Made by a program: the position numbers and the translations under genes. A DNA stretch of 64,000 bases, taken from contig JADKGZ010000009.1 in NCBI GenBank assembly GCA_016722025.1, forward strand, positions 127,778 through 191,777, written 5' to 3'. The stretch is from Acidimicrobiaceae bacterium (GTDB lineage: Bacteria > Actinomycetota > Acidimicrobiia > Acidimicrobiales > Ilumatobacteraceae). Positions 34,141 through 43,698 of this stretch are shown here, piece by piece. Numbering within the stretch: position 1 is the stretch's first letter; each line of letters opens with the position of its first letter. The notes under the pieces are model-generated. The model did no database searches, was not told the origin of the DNA, and saw only the letters and a list, made by a program, of their open reading frames with translations.

Positions 34141-34170
34141 AGCCGCCTGTCCGTGTGCGGACATGGCGGC
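34141..34170 (-). terminator. Hairpin in the FMN riboswitch expression platform
   Basis: On the minus strand GCCGCC-AT-GTCCG-CACA-CGGAC-AG-GCGGCT forms a stem of ten base pairs with a small symmetric internal loop and a four-base loop. It lies 25 bases downstream of the aptamer and 70 bases before ribE. It is a plausible terminator for the ligand-bound state, though the following bases are only weakly T-rich. Confidence 0.55.
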
Positions 34171-34195
34171 GCGACCGAATCGCATGTGTCGACCC

Positions 34196-34322
34196 TGCTC
34201 CCATCCGGACTGTCACCGTCGGCCCCGGAATTACACCGGGTCGGCCGCACACGATGTTGCTGTGTGAGGTTCGCGGGCTTTCACCGCCGATTGGGAATTT
34301 CACCCAACCCCGCAGGGGGTTC
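34196..34322 (-). ncRNA. FMN riboswitch (RFN element)
   Basis: Read on the minus strand, the RFN consensus blocks appear in order: GGGTGAAATTCCCAATCGGC, GGTGAAAGCCCGCGAACC, a variable arm, GACCCGGTGTAATTCCGGGG, and CGACGGTGACAGTCCGGATG followed by GGAG. This is the conserved six-armed FMN aptamer. It precedes ribE by about 125 bases, and that leader contains a strong hairpin. FMN binding would lower expression of ribE-ribB-ribH. The 34323-34433 stretch upstream shows no gene. Confidence 0.95.
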
Positions 34323-34433
34323 TTCAGTTGTTGGCCACAACGGTAGCAAGCGCGCCCGGCCCTCATCCGGTCAGCACTTCCGGTTTGTGTCAAGACCGCC
34401 AACTCACCGGTCCAGCTCAGCGTCCGACAGCCG

Positions 34434-35901
34434 TTACGTAAAGCCGGGGGGTGCGGGGGTGGGGAGGCGGTCGTACAGGTCGCGGTAGGCGCCGGCGGCC
34501 ACCGACCAACCGACGTCGCGGGTCATCGCCCGCTTGACGACTCGCTGCCACGCGAGCGGGTCGGCGAACAGGTCGCACGCGCGCTCCACTGCCACGGCCA
34601 ACGCGTCGGCAACGACCGGGCTGAACTGGAAGCCGGTGGCCACACCGTCGCGCAGAGCGGCCTCGTTGGCGTCGATGACCGTGTCGGCCAGGCCGCCGAC
34701 TCGCGCCACCACCGGCAGCGTGCCGTACCGCAGCCCGTAGAGCTGCGTGAGGCCGCAGGGTTCGAATCGGGAAGGCACGAGGATGGCGTCGGCGCCCCCC
34801 TGCATGCGATGTGAGAGCGGCTCGTCGTAGCCGATGGTGACTGCGACGTCGCCAGGGTGGTCGTGAGCCGCGCGACGCAGGCCGTCCTCCAGTGCTCGCT
34901 CGCCGGTGCCGAGCACGGCCAGCTGCGCGCCACGTGCCAGCAACCGGGGGAGCGCGGCGAGCAGCAGGTCGAGACCCTTCTGGGTGCTGAGCCGGCTGAC
35001 CACGCAGAACAGCGGTGCGCCGGGGCGCGCCTCGAGTTGCAGCTCGGCCTGCAGTGCGGCCTTGTTGGTGGCCTTCGCGTGCAGGCGGCGTACCGAGTAC
35101 TGCGCCACCAGCGCAGGGTCGGTGGCCGGGTTCCACACCGCGTCGTCGATGCCGTTGACGATGCCGGTGAGGCCGTCGGGCCGGGCACGCAGCAACCCGT
35201 CGAACCCCATGCCGTGCTCGACGGTGCGGATCTCGCGGGCATAGGTGGGGCTGACCGTGCTGAGGTGGTCGGCCCACTGCACGCCGGCCTTGAGGAAGCT
35301 GAGGTTGCCCCAGTACTCCATGCCGTCGACGTCGAGCGCCCCGGCAGGCAGGCCGAGAGCGGGCAGCATGCCGGCCCCGAACAGGCCTTGGAAGGCGAGG
35401 TTGTGAATCGTCAGCAGGGTGGCCGGGCGAGCGCCGGGCGCGGGATCGAAGTGCAGGTAACCGGCAGTGAGCGCGGCCTGCCAATCGTGCAGGTGCACGA
35501 CATCGGGTTGCCAACCGCCCAGCCGGCCCATCGCGATCTGTGCGCCCACCCACGAGAGCGCGCCGAAGCGGAGGTGGTTGTCGGGCCAGTCGTGGCCATC
35601 GCCATCGAGGTAGGGGCCCCCGCCCTTGCGCGCGTAGAGGTGTGGCGCATCGAGCATCCACACCTGCAGGCCGGCCGCGGTGTGGCCCGCCAGCAGCGCC
35701 CCCGCAGCGCCGAACAGACGCGGCAGAGCAGCCACCTTGCGCACGTCGAGCAACTGCTCGCACTGTGGGATAGCCGGGCAGCAGCACCCGCGCCTCCACC
35801 CCGAAGGGGGCCAACGCCAACGGCAACGCACCGGTGACGTCGGCGAGGCCGCCCGTCTTCACCAACGGGTAGCACTCGGGTGTGACGAACAGGACCTTCA
35901 C
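34434..35901 (-). CDS. glgA: Glycogen synthase (ADP-glucose type), frameshifted
   Basis: About 488 residues of a GT5 glycogen/starch synthase. The N-terminus VKVLFVTPECYPLVKTGGLADV holds the KTGGL nucleotide-sugar loop. Later come DVVHLHDWQAALTAGYLHF, TIHNLAFQGLF, STVSPTYAREIRT, GIVNGIDDAVWNP, and the GT-B C-domain VVSRLSTQKGLDLLL and VPSRFEPCGLTQLYGLRYGT, which contains the catalytic E-x7-E region. Removing one base near 35760 joins VLLPGYPTV to EQLLDVRKVAALPRLF. The start is GTG 35901. It is divergent from glgC across 57 bases, giving a compact glycogen locus. Confidence 0.9.
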
Positions 35902-35958
35902 GCGAAAGACGGTAACGGATGGGCCCCGCAGTGGAAGCCACGCGGTACATTCCGGAGC

Positions 35959-37055
35959 ATGGCCGAACCCAAGGTGCTCGTCATCGTCCTCGCCGGCGGA
36001 GAAGGCAAGCGCATGCTGCCGCTCACGCAGGACCGCGCCAAGCCCGCCGTGCCGTTCGGCGGGAGCTATCGCATCATCGACTTCGCGTTGTCGAACTTCG
36101 CCAACTCGCAGTACCTCAAGATCGTCGTGCTCACGCAGTACAAGAGCCACAGCCTCGACCGGCACATCAGCCAGACCTGGCGGTTCAGCGTGCGTGTTCG
36201 GCGCCGACCACATCTATCGCATGGATCGTGAGCCAGATGGTCGACCAGCACCTCGCCAGCGGTGCCGGCGTCACGGTGGCCGCAATCCCGGTCGGCTACG
36301 AGGAGGCGAAGTCGTTCGGCGTCATCGAAGCCGACGATGCCGGCAAGATCATCGCCTTCCACGAGAAGTCGCCGAACCCGCCCACCATGGCCGGCGACCC
36401 CGCCCGTTGCTTGGCCAGCATGGGCAACTACGTGTTCAACACCAAGACGCTCGTCGACATCGTCACCCCGGCGGGGCAAGACGATGCGCACACCGATCTG
36501 GGCGGCCACATCATTCCCGCGCTCACCGCCGCCGGCGTGGCGCACGTGTACGACTTCTCCACCAACGTGGTGCCCGGGCAGGACGCCCGCGAGAAGGGCT
36601 ACTGGCGCGACGTGGGCACCATCGACTCGTACTACGACGCCAACATGGACCTGTTGTCGCCGGTGCCGGTGTTCAACCTCTACAACGACGACTGGCCGGT
36701 CTTCACCAGCCATCAACCGTTGCCGCCGGCGAAGATCTCGCGCGGCGCCGGCGGCGAGCCGTCGTACGTCGACGGCAGCCTGCTGTGCGCAGGGTCGATC
36801 GTCTCGGGCGCTCATGTCGAGCGATCCATCGCGTCGCCCGGTGTGCGAGTGCACCACGATGCGCACGTCACCGACAGCCTCCTGTTCCCGGGTGTGGTCG
36901 TCAGCCCCGGCGCGCGCATCAATCGCTGCATCGTCGACAAGAACGTCGTCATTCCCGCCGGTACTCGCATCGGCTTCGATGCCTCCGCCGACGCGGCGCG
37001 CTTCACCATCAGCGATCACGGCATCGTCGTGATCGAGAAGGACTTCGTCTTCTAG
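35959..37055 (+). pseudogene. glgC: Glucose-1-phosphate adenylyltransferase, internally deleted
   Basis: ADP-glucose pyrophosphorylase supplies ADP-glucose to GlgA. The N-terminus is intact: VIVLAGGEGKRMLPLTQDRA, KPAVPFGGSYRIIDFALSNF and SHSLDRHISQTWRFS. At about 36190 the expected block that contains the ATP/Glc-1-P segment (usually ending NLIYDERPDxV) is missing, roughly 45 codons, and reading resumes at VFGADHIYRMD in another frame. A further extra base near 36229 is needed to reach SQMVDQHLASGAGVTVAAIP. The rest, through the beta-helix (YVDGSLLCAGSIVSGAHVER) to the end, is normal. Either a real deletion or, more likely, a misassembly. Confidence 0.8.
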
Positions 37056-37082
37056 CGCCGCCTGCGCGCCGGCTTGCGGCGG

Positions 37083-37601
37083 TTACTCGATCGACGTGGC
37101 TTCGATGGCGCCGGCGATGAGCGGTCGGAAGTCGGGAGGCATCGGAGCCTGCTGGCGGGCGAGCGTGGTGCTCACGCGCTGAGCGAGGTTCTGGTCGTTC
37201 ATGATCGCCCTCGCCACCGTGCCGCCCATGCGCCCGCCGACGGACAGTTGGCCCGACGCAACGGCGGCGATCAGCGCGCTCGACACCTTGGCGGCCACGG
37301 GCTGCACCCTCGCCCAATCCACCTCGTCGGCCATCGACTTCATCGCCTGCGTCGCGTGGGCGCTGCGTGCCCCTGTCGCCGCTCGCACCTTCGCCCAGTC
37401 GATGCCGCGCATGGCCTCGGCGACCGACTCGGCCTCGGCTTGCTCGGTGGCTTCGTCGGGCTCGGCCGCTGCGTCGGCCTTGCCTGCCTCGTACTCGGCC
37501 TTCAGGTTGCGCGCGAAATCGGCGGCTCTGGTCGTGACCGCGCTGGGCGTGATGGACCGTGCTACTCGTGCGGCGGTGCGGCCAAATCCACGAGCGGTCA
37601 T
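37083..37601 (-). CDS. Hypothetical Ala-rich helical protein
   Basis: A 172-residue protein with a basic N-terminus (TARGFGRTAARVARSITPSA), an acidic Ala/Glu stretch at about 38-63 and a repeat-like IDWAKVRAATGARS / VDWARVQPVAAKVS pair, which may reflect an internal duplication. No signal peptide or transmembrane helix is evident, and no family is recognised. ATG 37601 was chosen because coding character begins there. It converges with glgC, and upstream it is divergent from the sigma factor gene. Confidence 0.6.
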   Translation of the reverse strand: MTARGFGRTAARVARSITPSAVTTRAADFARNLKAEYEAGKADAAAEPDEATEQAEAESVAEAMRGIDWAKVRAATGARSAHATQAMKSMADEVDWARVQPVAAKVSSALIAAVASGQLSVGGRMGGTVARAIMNDQNLAQRVSTTLARQQAPMPPDFRPLIAGAIEATSIE

Positions 37602-37768
37602 GTTCGCCACGCTAGCTCGTTGGCGAAAAATGCTGAGGCCGAGGGTGCGAGTGAGCGAGCGAGCGCCGACACTGTGCAGATGATTCCGATCGTCACCCAT
37701 CCAGATCGCGTGTCGTCCCGAACAGGTTTCATGTCGCGTCGACCCGAGCAAGAAGATCTCGAGGCGCC

Positions 37769-38365
37769 ATGGGCGTCTTGAGGTCCATCCGCGCTCGGCC
37801 GGCCGACATCGACGCTGGTCTCGACGACCCGTGCGGCGCGCTTCTGCGCCGCGCCGGCCGCGGCGACCAGTCGGCGTTCGCCGAGCTCTACGACGCACTC
37901 TCCCCCCTGGTGTACGGCGTGGTGCTGAAGGTGGTGCGCGACCCCTCGCAGACCGAGGAAGTGGCCCAGGAGGTGTTCGTCGAGCTGTGGCGGCTTGCTG
38001 CTCGGTTCGACGGCACCAAGGGGTCGGCGAAGTCGTGGGCCGCCACACTGGCGCACCGTCGGGCCATCGATCGTGTGCGCAGCGAGCAGGCCGCTCGGGT
38101 GCGTCAGGATCGCGACGCCAACCAGGTGGTGCGCGAGCACGATGTGGTGGCGGCGGAGGTGGAATCGTCGCTCGATCAGGTGCGGGTGCGCCGTGCGCTC
38201 ACGCAACTGTCCGAGTTGCAGCGCGAGGCTGTGGAGCTGGCCTACTTCGGTGGCCACACGTATCGAGAGGTGGCGGTGTTGCTGGATGTCGCGGAAGGCA
38301 CCGTCAAGAGTCGCATCCGCGACGGCATGATCCGGCTACGAGACGAACTGGGAGGTGTGGCATGA
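37769..38365 (+). CDS. ECF RNA polymerase sigma factor (SigK-like)
   Basis: A 198-residue ECF sigma factor. Region 2 has AFAELYDALSPLVYGVVLKV, SQTEEVAQEVFVELWRLAAR and SAKSWAATLAHRRAIDRVRS. Region 4 has LTQLSELQREAVELAYFGG, TYREVAVLLDVAEGTVKSRI and RDGMIRLRDEL with a typical helix-turn-helix. Its stop overlaps the ATG of the anti-sigma gene (ATGA at 38362-38365). The SigK/RskA pair arrangement implies control by regulated proteolysis of the membrane anti-sigma factor. The regulon is unknown. Confidence 0.92.
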   Translation: MGVLRSIRARPADIDAGLDDPCGALLRRAGRGDQSAFAELYDALSPLVYGVVLKVVRDPSQTEEVAQEVFVELWRLAARFDGTKGSAKSWAATLAHRRAIDRVRSEQAARVRQDRDANQVVREHDVVAAEVESSLDQVRVRRALTQLSELQREAVELAYFGGHTYREVAVLLDVAEGTVKSRIRDGMIRLRDELGGVA

Positions 38366-39081
38366 CCGATATCGACGTCCATCACCTCGCTGCGGCGTAC
38401 GCGCTCGATGCCCTCGACGATCGCGAACGCTCCGCATTCGAAGCTCACTACGGGGCGTGCGAGGTCTACGGCACCGACGTGGCCGAGTTCCGTCAGACAC
38501 TGACGCATGTGGCCGACTCGCTCGCCACTCCTCCCCCCGCGTCGTTGAAGGCGAGCGTGATGGCCGACATCGCCACCACTCGCCAGATCTCACCGTCGAT
38601 CGCTCCGGTGATCGCACTCAACCAGCGCCCGCGAGCCCGCTCGCTGATGGCGGTGATGGCGGCCGCTGCCGCGCTGGCCCTCATCATCGTCGGCGTCGTG
38701 GCGTTGCGCGGGCGCAGCGAACCCGACTCGTTCTCTGCCGACCTCGCGCGGGTGATGGAGCAGCCCGACTCGCAGGTGCTGTCGCTGGAGAACAAGAGCG
38801 GCGGCGAAGGCTCGTTCAAGGTGGCCTGGTCGAGCACGCTCGGCGAGGCGGTGCTGATCGGTGAGAACCTTCCTGCCGCTCCCGACGACAAGGCATACGA
38901 ACTGTGGCTCATCACGCCCGATCAGGCGATGGCCATGTACGTGCTCGACCCCGCGGCCGACGGCAACGTGCACCGTGCGCTGAAAGCCCCGGCCGACCCC
39001 AGCGCGTGGGCCATCACGGTCGAGCCGGCCGAGGGTTCGCCCACCGCCACCGGCGACATCATCTTCATCGCCGACGTCTGA
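38362..39081 (+). CDS. Anti-sigma factor (RskA family)
   Basis: A 239-residue membrane anti-sigma factor. The cytosolic N-terminal sigma-binding domain (HHLAAAYALDALDDRERSAF) is followed by one transmembrane helix at about 92-113 (SLMAVMAAAAALALIIVGVV). The extracytoplasmic RskA C-terminal domain has GSFKVAWSSTLGEAVLIGEN, KAYELWLITPDQAMAMYVLD and WAITVEPAEGSPTATGDIIF. The zinc-binding HxxxCxxC motif of ZAS factors is incomplete (HYGACEVYG). It is translationally coupled to the sigma gene and presumably holds it at the membrane until cleaved. Confidence 0.9.
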   Translation: MTDIDVHHLAAAYALDALDDRERSAFEAHYGACEVYGTDVAEFRQTLTHVADSLATPPPASLKASVMADIATTRQISPSIAPVIALNQRPRARSLMAVMAAAAALALIIVGVVALRGRSEPDSFSADLARVMEQPDSQVLSLENKSGGEGSFKVAWSSTLGEAVLIGENLPAAPDDKAYELWLITPDQAMAMYVLDPAADGNVHRALKAPADPSAWAITVEPAEGSPTATGDIIFIADV

Positions 39082-39117
39082 GGCAGCGTGCGGCCGGCCG
39101 CAGTAGCGTCCGCACCG

Positions 39118-40317
39118 ATGTCAACCGGGCGCCTCGATCAACTGCTCGCGCAGCTTCGCGCGCACGCCACCCTTCCCGTCGATCGGGCTGTGCTGCTGCC
39201 GCCGGCGACGTACACCGAGCCGGCGATCCTGCAGCTGGAGCGCGAGCACATCTTCGCGGGCGAGTGGATCTGTGTCGGTCGCACCGCCGACGTTCCCGAC
39301 AAGGGCGACTACGTCACACGGGAGGTGCCGTCGCCGCACGACGACTCGCTCCTTTCGGTGATCCTCGTTCGTGGCGACGATGCAGTGGTACGGGTGTTCT
39401 CCAACGTGTGCGTCCACCGCTGCGCCACGCTGCTGGATGGCGATGGCAGCACCGCGCGCATCACGTGCCCCTACCACGCGTGGGTCTATCGACTGGATGG
39501 CCAGTGTGTTGCCGCGCCGTACATGCAGCACACCAGCGAAGCCGACGGGTCACCGTTCGACCCGGCCAACCATCGGCTGCGCGAGTTGCCGACCGAGGTG
39601 TGGGAGGGCTTCGTCTTCACCAGCCAGTCGGCAGCTCCGGCACCGCTGGCCCCGCGCATCGCCGGGCTCACCGACGAGGTCGCTCGCTATCGCATGTCGG
39701 GCTACGAGACGGTGGCCGGTGGCACCGAGGTGTGGGACACGAACTGGAAGTGCCTCGCCGAGAACTTCCTCGACGCCTACCACGTGTTCAAGGTGCACCG
39801 AAGCACCTTCGCCAAGGAGTCCGACAGCACCGGCGGCACCACCGTGCACCCCGGCGGTCCGGGATACACGTACCACGTGGCGGTCGACGATCCGGCGAGT
39901 GCCTATGGGGTGGCACATCTCGACAACGTGGTGCTCGAGGGCACGTGGCGTCATAGCACCGTGCTGGCGGCGGTGTACCCCACGCTGGTCGTGCAGCTGC
40001 AACCCGATTGGCTGTGGTACCTCGTGCTCAGCCCGCTCGGCGTGGGTCGGGTGCACATTCGCTGGTCGCTGGCGGTTGCTCCGGAGGTGGTGGCCTCGGA
40101 GATGTGGTCTGCGGGTCGCGATGGCGACGCGTACCTGACGCGCATCCTCGACCTGCTCGCCGCAGTCAACGCCGAGGACCGGCCAGTGATCGAAGGGGTG
40201 TGGAACGCGCTGCACCACCACGATGCCGCGCGCGGCCCGTTCAGCTACCTCGAACGCAACGTGTTCGACATCGGGCGCTACATCGCCGCGCGTGTGACCG
40301 GTATCGCCTCCGACTGA
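39118..40317 (+). CDS. Rieske-type aromatic ring-hydroxylating oxygenase, alpha subunit
   Basis: A 399-residue Rieske non-heme iron oxygenase. The [2Fe-2S] ligands are Cys98 and His100 (NVCVHRCATLL) and Cys117 and His120 (ITCPYHAWVY). The mononuclear iron site is in ENFLDAYHVFKVHRSTF, with the bridging Asp and two His. The length and the C-terminal helical part (DLLAAVNAEDRPVIEGVWNA) fit the alpha subunit or the self-standing oxygenase. No reductase or ferredoxin gene is adjacent, so electrons come from a partner elsewhere. The substrate is unknown. The start is not backed by a strong ribosome site; a GTG at 39088 is possible. Confidence 0.88.
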   Translation: MSTGRLDQLLAQLRAHATLPVDRAVLLPPATYTEPAILQLEREHIFAGEWICVGRTADVPDKGDYVTREVPSPHDDSLLSVILVRGDDAVVRVFSNVCVHRCATLLDGDGSTARITCPYHAWVYRLDGQCVAAPYMQHTSEADGSPFDPANHRLRELPTEVWEGFVFTSQSAAPAPLAPRIAGLTDEVARYRMSGYETVAGGTEVWDTNWKCLAENFLDAYHVFKVHRSTFAKESDSTGGTTVHPGGPGYTYHVAVDDPASAYGVAHLDNVVLEGTWRHSTVLAAVYPTLVVQLQPDWLWYLVLSPLGVGRVHIRWSLAVAPEVVASEMWSAGRDGDAYLTRILDLLAAVNAEDRPVIEGVWNALHHHDAARGPFSYLERNVFDIGRYIAARVTGIASD

Positions 40318-40512
40318 ACGCGTCGACGAGTTTCCGGCGTATCCTCACCAGGTCGCTGTCAGTCACGTCGCGCTGCGGAAGTCCGTGGCCCGGCCAGGCT
40401 CGCCGTCGGCGGGGCCACCGTGGTGCCCGTTCGAAGCGCTGGCAACGACCCAACGGCGTGTGTCCCGCACTCGGGGCCGCACGACGTCAGGCGGCTACTC
40501 ATACGGAGCACC

Positions 40513-43500
40513 ATGGCTGAGGTACGACAACTCGAAGCTGCGATCTGGTCGATCGCCGACGATCGCGCCTCCGCCGACGACCTGGCGCTGTTCGAGATCG
40601 ACGAGACGCGGTCCCTGGCGGTGCTCGATCGCCTGATCGGGGATGCCGAGGAAGACCTCGCCTCCGTGCGCGACATCAAGGGTGACGAGCGCGATCAAGT
40701 GGTTGCCGACTTCGCCGACACGCTGAAGAGCCTGCACCGCACCGCAGCCCGCCTGCGCCCGCTGCCCCCTTCGCCCATCCTTGCCGAGCTCGACGACGAC
40801 GACTCGATCTCGTGGGAGTACCTCGAGCCGGGCGAGGTGCAGCTGCAGGCGTCGTGGTCGGAAGGCCGCGTGGTGGTGTGGGCCGCCGGTCGCGGCACCG
40901 AACCGGAACCGAACGATGCGCTTGCCGACCGGCTGGAGGCAGTGGGTGGTCCGCCCAACGGGTGGCAGGTCCATCCGGGGGTGCGGCTTCCCAGCGGTGT
41001 GCAGGCCGATGCCATCTCCATCTCGATGCGCGGCGCGCTCGGTTGGCTGGTCGCCGTGGGCGGTGGCCAGGATGCCGCTGGCGTCGGTGCGAGCCTGTTG
41101 TGGCTCGGCCGTGCCGCCGTCGAAGGTGTTCGCCTCGCTGCACAGGGTGCCATCGTGCCCGGCTTGCGAGTCACTGCTCGGCGAGAGGGCAACGGCATCG
41201 ATGCGTCGGTTCGGTGGCTTCCGGCGTTCCTCCATCGTGGTGCCATCGACGAGCTCGCTGCTGCGATGCCGGCCACCGTCGTCGCGATCGAAGGCACGGC
41301 CGGCCACACGGTCACCGTTGCGGTGGTGAGCGCGGTGGTCGAAGCGATCATGAGCGAGGCAGCCGAGCGGGTGGAACTGAAGGCGCAACCGCCCACCGCG
41401 AAGTCCATCACCGATCTCGGTGACTCGATGCTGGCCCGCATCGACGGGGCTCCGTTCGCAGCCGATCCCTCGCTGGCCCGCGACATGTCACGGCGCTTCG
41501 ACCAATGGGCCCGGTCGGTCACCGACACCGCACACCCGCGTCTGGTCGTGCAGCTCGAAGCACCCGGTGCCGGCGGCGTGTGGTTGATGTCGGTGCACCT
41601 CCGAGTGGGCAACGGCAAGCAGAGCAACGGCAAGCAGAGCGATGGCACTGCGGTCAAGGGCAAGTTGATACCGATCGACGAGGCGCTGCGCGCACAGGAA
41701 GGCAGCCGAGCCGCGTTGGCGGAGTGGACTCGGTTGGGTCGCATCTTCCCTGCACTCGGACGAGCAGGTGTCCGAGCCCGTGGGCAGCTGGCCCTCAGCC
41801 AGGACGAAGCGTGGGACTTCCTCACGATGGTCGGGCCCACTCTCGTGGCCACCGGCTTCGACGTGCGCGCGCCGCAGATCTCGCGGCGCAAGGCAACGCC
41901 ATCGCTGCGCTTGTTCGCCGAAGAGTCGGCCGGTTCGGTCGTGGGCGCCCACCAGCTCTCCAAAGTGGCGTGGTCGGTGCTGTTCGACGATGTCGAGCTG
42001 TCCGCCGGTGAGGTGGCACGGCTGGCGAAGCAGGCTCGGCCGCTGGTGCACTCCCGTGGCAAGTGGGTCGAGCTCGATCGTGTCGACCTGGAGAAGGCCG
42101 CCGAGGCGTTGGCCGAACGGGAGTCCACCACGCAGATGACCGGCGCAGAGATCCTGCGTCACAGCATGGGCCTCGATTCCTCGGGCCTCGCCGGTGGCAT
42201 CGTGGTGCAGGGCCAGAGCTGGGCCAACGACGTCTTGCAGCGCGCCGGCGAAGCCGCCGCCGCGCCGGTCACGCCGCCGGAGGGCTTCGTGGGCGAGCTG
42301 CGTTCGTACCAGACTGAAGCGTTGTCATGGATCGGCTTCCTCGACGCTGCCGAGCTGGGCGGTTGCCTGGCGCTCGACATGGGCCTGGGCAAGACGCCCA
42401 CCGTGCTCGCCCACCTCGCTCGAACGGCCGGCAACGGCACCACGTTGGTCGTCGCGCCCGCAGCAGTGGTGGGCAACTGGGCCGCCGAAGCCGCTCGCTT
42501 CGCCCCCGGGCTACGGGTGCTGGTGCACCACGGCATGTCGCGATCCGAGGCCGATCAGTTTGCTGCTCAGCTGGTCGACGCCGACATCGTCATCACCACG
42601 TACGCGACTGCCGTTCGCGACGTCGACATGCTCGCGGCCACCGTGTGGCGCACGATGGTGCTCGACGAAGCGCAGGCCATCAAGAACCCGGCCAGCGATA
42701 CCGCCCAGCAGCTGCGCCGCATCGGTGCACACACTCGCCTGGCGCTCACCGGTACGCCCATCGAGAACGGGGTCGCCGATCTCTGGTCCATCCTCGACTT
42801 CACCAACCCGGGCCTCATCGGTCCGCGGGCGTCGTTCGTCGCGCAGATGTCGGGCGACAGCGAGTCCGCGCTGAAGGCGCTCAACGGCATCCTGCTCTTC
42901 CGGCGCACGAAGACCGAGCCGGAAGTGGCCGCTCAGCTGCCCGACAAGATCGACGAGCTCGACCACTGCACGATGACCCCCGAGCAGATCGGGCTGTACC
43001 AAGCGGTGCTCGACGATCTGGTGCTCAACGTCACCAACGAGCTGGGCGAGAAGAAGGAAGGCGCGATCCTGGCTGCCATCACGGCGCTGAAGCAGATCTG
43101 CAACCACCCGGTGGCCTACAACGACGACGACCAACCACTGGCCGGTCGGTCGGGCAAGCTGGCCCGACTGGAGGAGATCGTCGAATCGGTGTTCGCAGCC
43201 GGCGAGCGAGTGCTCATCTTCACTCACTTCGCCACGTGGGGCCGACGCCTCGCCGATCACCTCACCACTGTCACCGGCACGCCGGTGTCGTGCTACGACG
43301 GCAGCCTCAGCCGCACCGTGCGCGACAAGATGATCGCCGAGTTCCAGGCGCTCGAGGGCCCCGGTGCGATGGTGCTGTCGTTGAAGGCGGGTGGCACCGG
43401 GCTCAACCTCACCAATGCCAACCACGTCGTGCTCTACGACCGCTGGTGGAACCCGGCGGTGGAAGACCAGGCACGCGATCGCGCATGGCGCATCGGCCAG

Positions 43501-43698
43501 AGCAAGACCGTCATCTCGCACCGCCTGGTCTGCCCCGGCACGGTCGACGAGAAGGTCGAGGAAGTGGTGGCCGGCAAGCGCCACATCGCTCAGCTGGTGC
43601 TGCCCAAGGGAAGCTCGATGGCCGATCTCAACACCGATCAGCTGCGGCTCGCCTTCGGTCTGCGACCCGAGGAACTGCTCACCGAGGACGACCAATGA
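40513..43698 (+). CDS. SNF2-family DEAD/DEAH-box helicase
   Basis: A 1061-residue SNF2 ATPase. A long N-terminal half (about 1-590) matches the bacterial SNF2_N-associated region without clear enzymatic motifs. The motor follows: GELRSYQTEALSWIGFLDAA, Walker A DMGLGKTPT (about 620), VVAPAAVVGNWAAEA, Walker B MVLDEAQAIKN (DEAQ, about 717), LALTGTPIENGVADLWSILD, and in the second lobe LIFTHFATWGRRLADHL, VLSLKAGGTGLNLTNANHVV and DQARDRAWRIGQSKTV. These proteins translocate on double-stranded DNA. In actinobacteria they usually neighbour a SWIM zinc-finger gene, which is not obvious here. The stop overlaps the next ATG. Confidence 0.92.
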   Translation: MAEVRQLEAAIWSIADDRASADDLALFEIDETRSLAVLDRLIGDAEEDLASVRDIKGDERDQVVADFADTLKSLHRTAARLRPLPPSPILAELDDDDSISWEYLEPGEVQLQASWSEGRVVVWAAGRGTEPEPNDALADRLEAVGGPPNGWQVHPGVRLPSGVQADAISISMRGALGWLVAVGGGQDAAGVGASLLWLGRAAVEGVRLAAQGAIVPGLRVTARREGNGIDASVRWLPAFLHRGAIDELAAAMPATVVAIEGTAGHTVTVAVVSAVVEAIMSEAAERVELKAQPPTAKSITDLGDSMLARIDGAPFAADPSLARDMSRRFDQWARSVTDTAHPRLVVQLEAPGAGGVWLMSVHLRVGNGKQSNGKQSDGTAVKGKLIPIDEALRAQEGSRAALAEWTRLGRIFPALGRAGVRARGQLALSQDEAWDFLTMVGPTLVATGFDVRAPQISRRKATPSLRLFAEESAGSVVGAHQLSKVAWSVLFDDVELSAGEVARLAKQARPLVHSRGKWVELDRVDLEKAAEALAERESTTQMTGAEILRHSMGLDSSGLAGGIVVQGQSWANDVLQRAGEAAAAPVTPPEGFVGELRSYQTEALSWIGFLDAAELGGCLALDMGLGKTPTVLAHLARTAGNGTTLVVAPAAVVGNWAAEAARFAPGLRVLVHHGMSRSEADQFAAQLVDADIVITTYATAVRDVDMLAATVWRTMVLDEAQAIKNPASDTAQQLRRIGAHTRLALTGTPIENGVADLWSILDFTNPGLIGPRASFVAQMSGDSESALKALNGILLFRRTKTEPEVAAQLPDKIDELDHCTMTPEQIGLYQAVLDDLVLNVTNELGEKKEGAILAAITALKQICNHPVAYNDDDQPLAGRSGKLARLEEIVESVFAAGERVLIFTHFATWGRRLADHLTTVTGTPVSCYDGSLSRTVRDKMIAEFQALEGPGAMVLSLKAGGTGLNLTNANHVVLYDRWWNPAVEDQARDRAWRIGQSKTVISHRLVCPGTVDEKVEEVVAGKRHIAQLVLPKGSSMADLNTDQLRLAFGLRPEELLTEDDQ

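Noticed and set aside
34758..34769. tRNA T-loop-like GGTTCGAATC
   Set aside because: It lies inside the conserved C-terminal domain of glgA, and no acceptor stem or anticodon arm can be folded around it.
38362..38500. ZAS-type zinc anti-sigma motif in the RskA-like protein
   Set aside because: Only His and the first Cys are present (HYGACEVYG); the second Cys is missing, so zinc binding is not supported.
41605..41645. Short direct repeat (GGCAAGCAGAGC twice)
   Set aside because: It encodes a GKQS-type duplication within the SNF2 N-terminal region and is too short and isolated to be a CRISPR or regulatory repeat.
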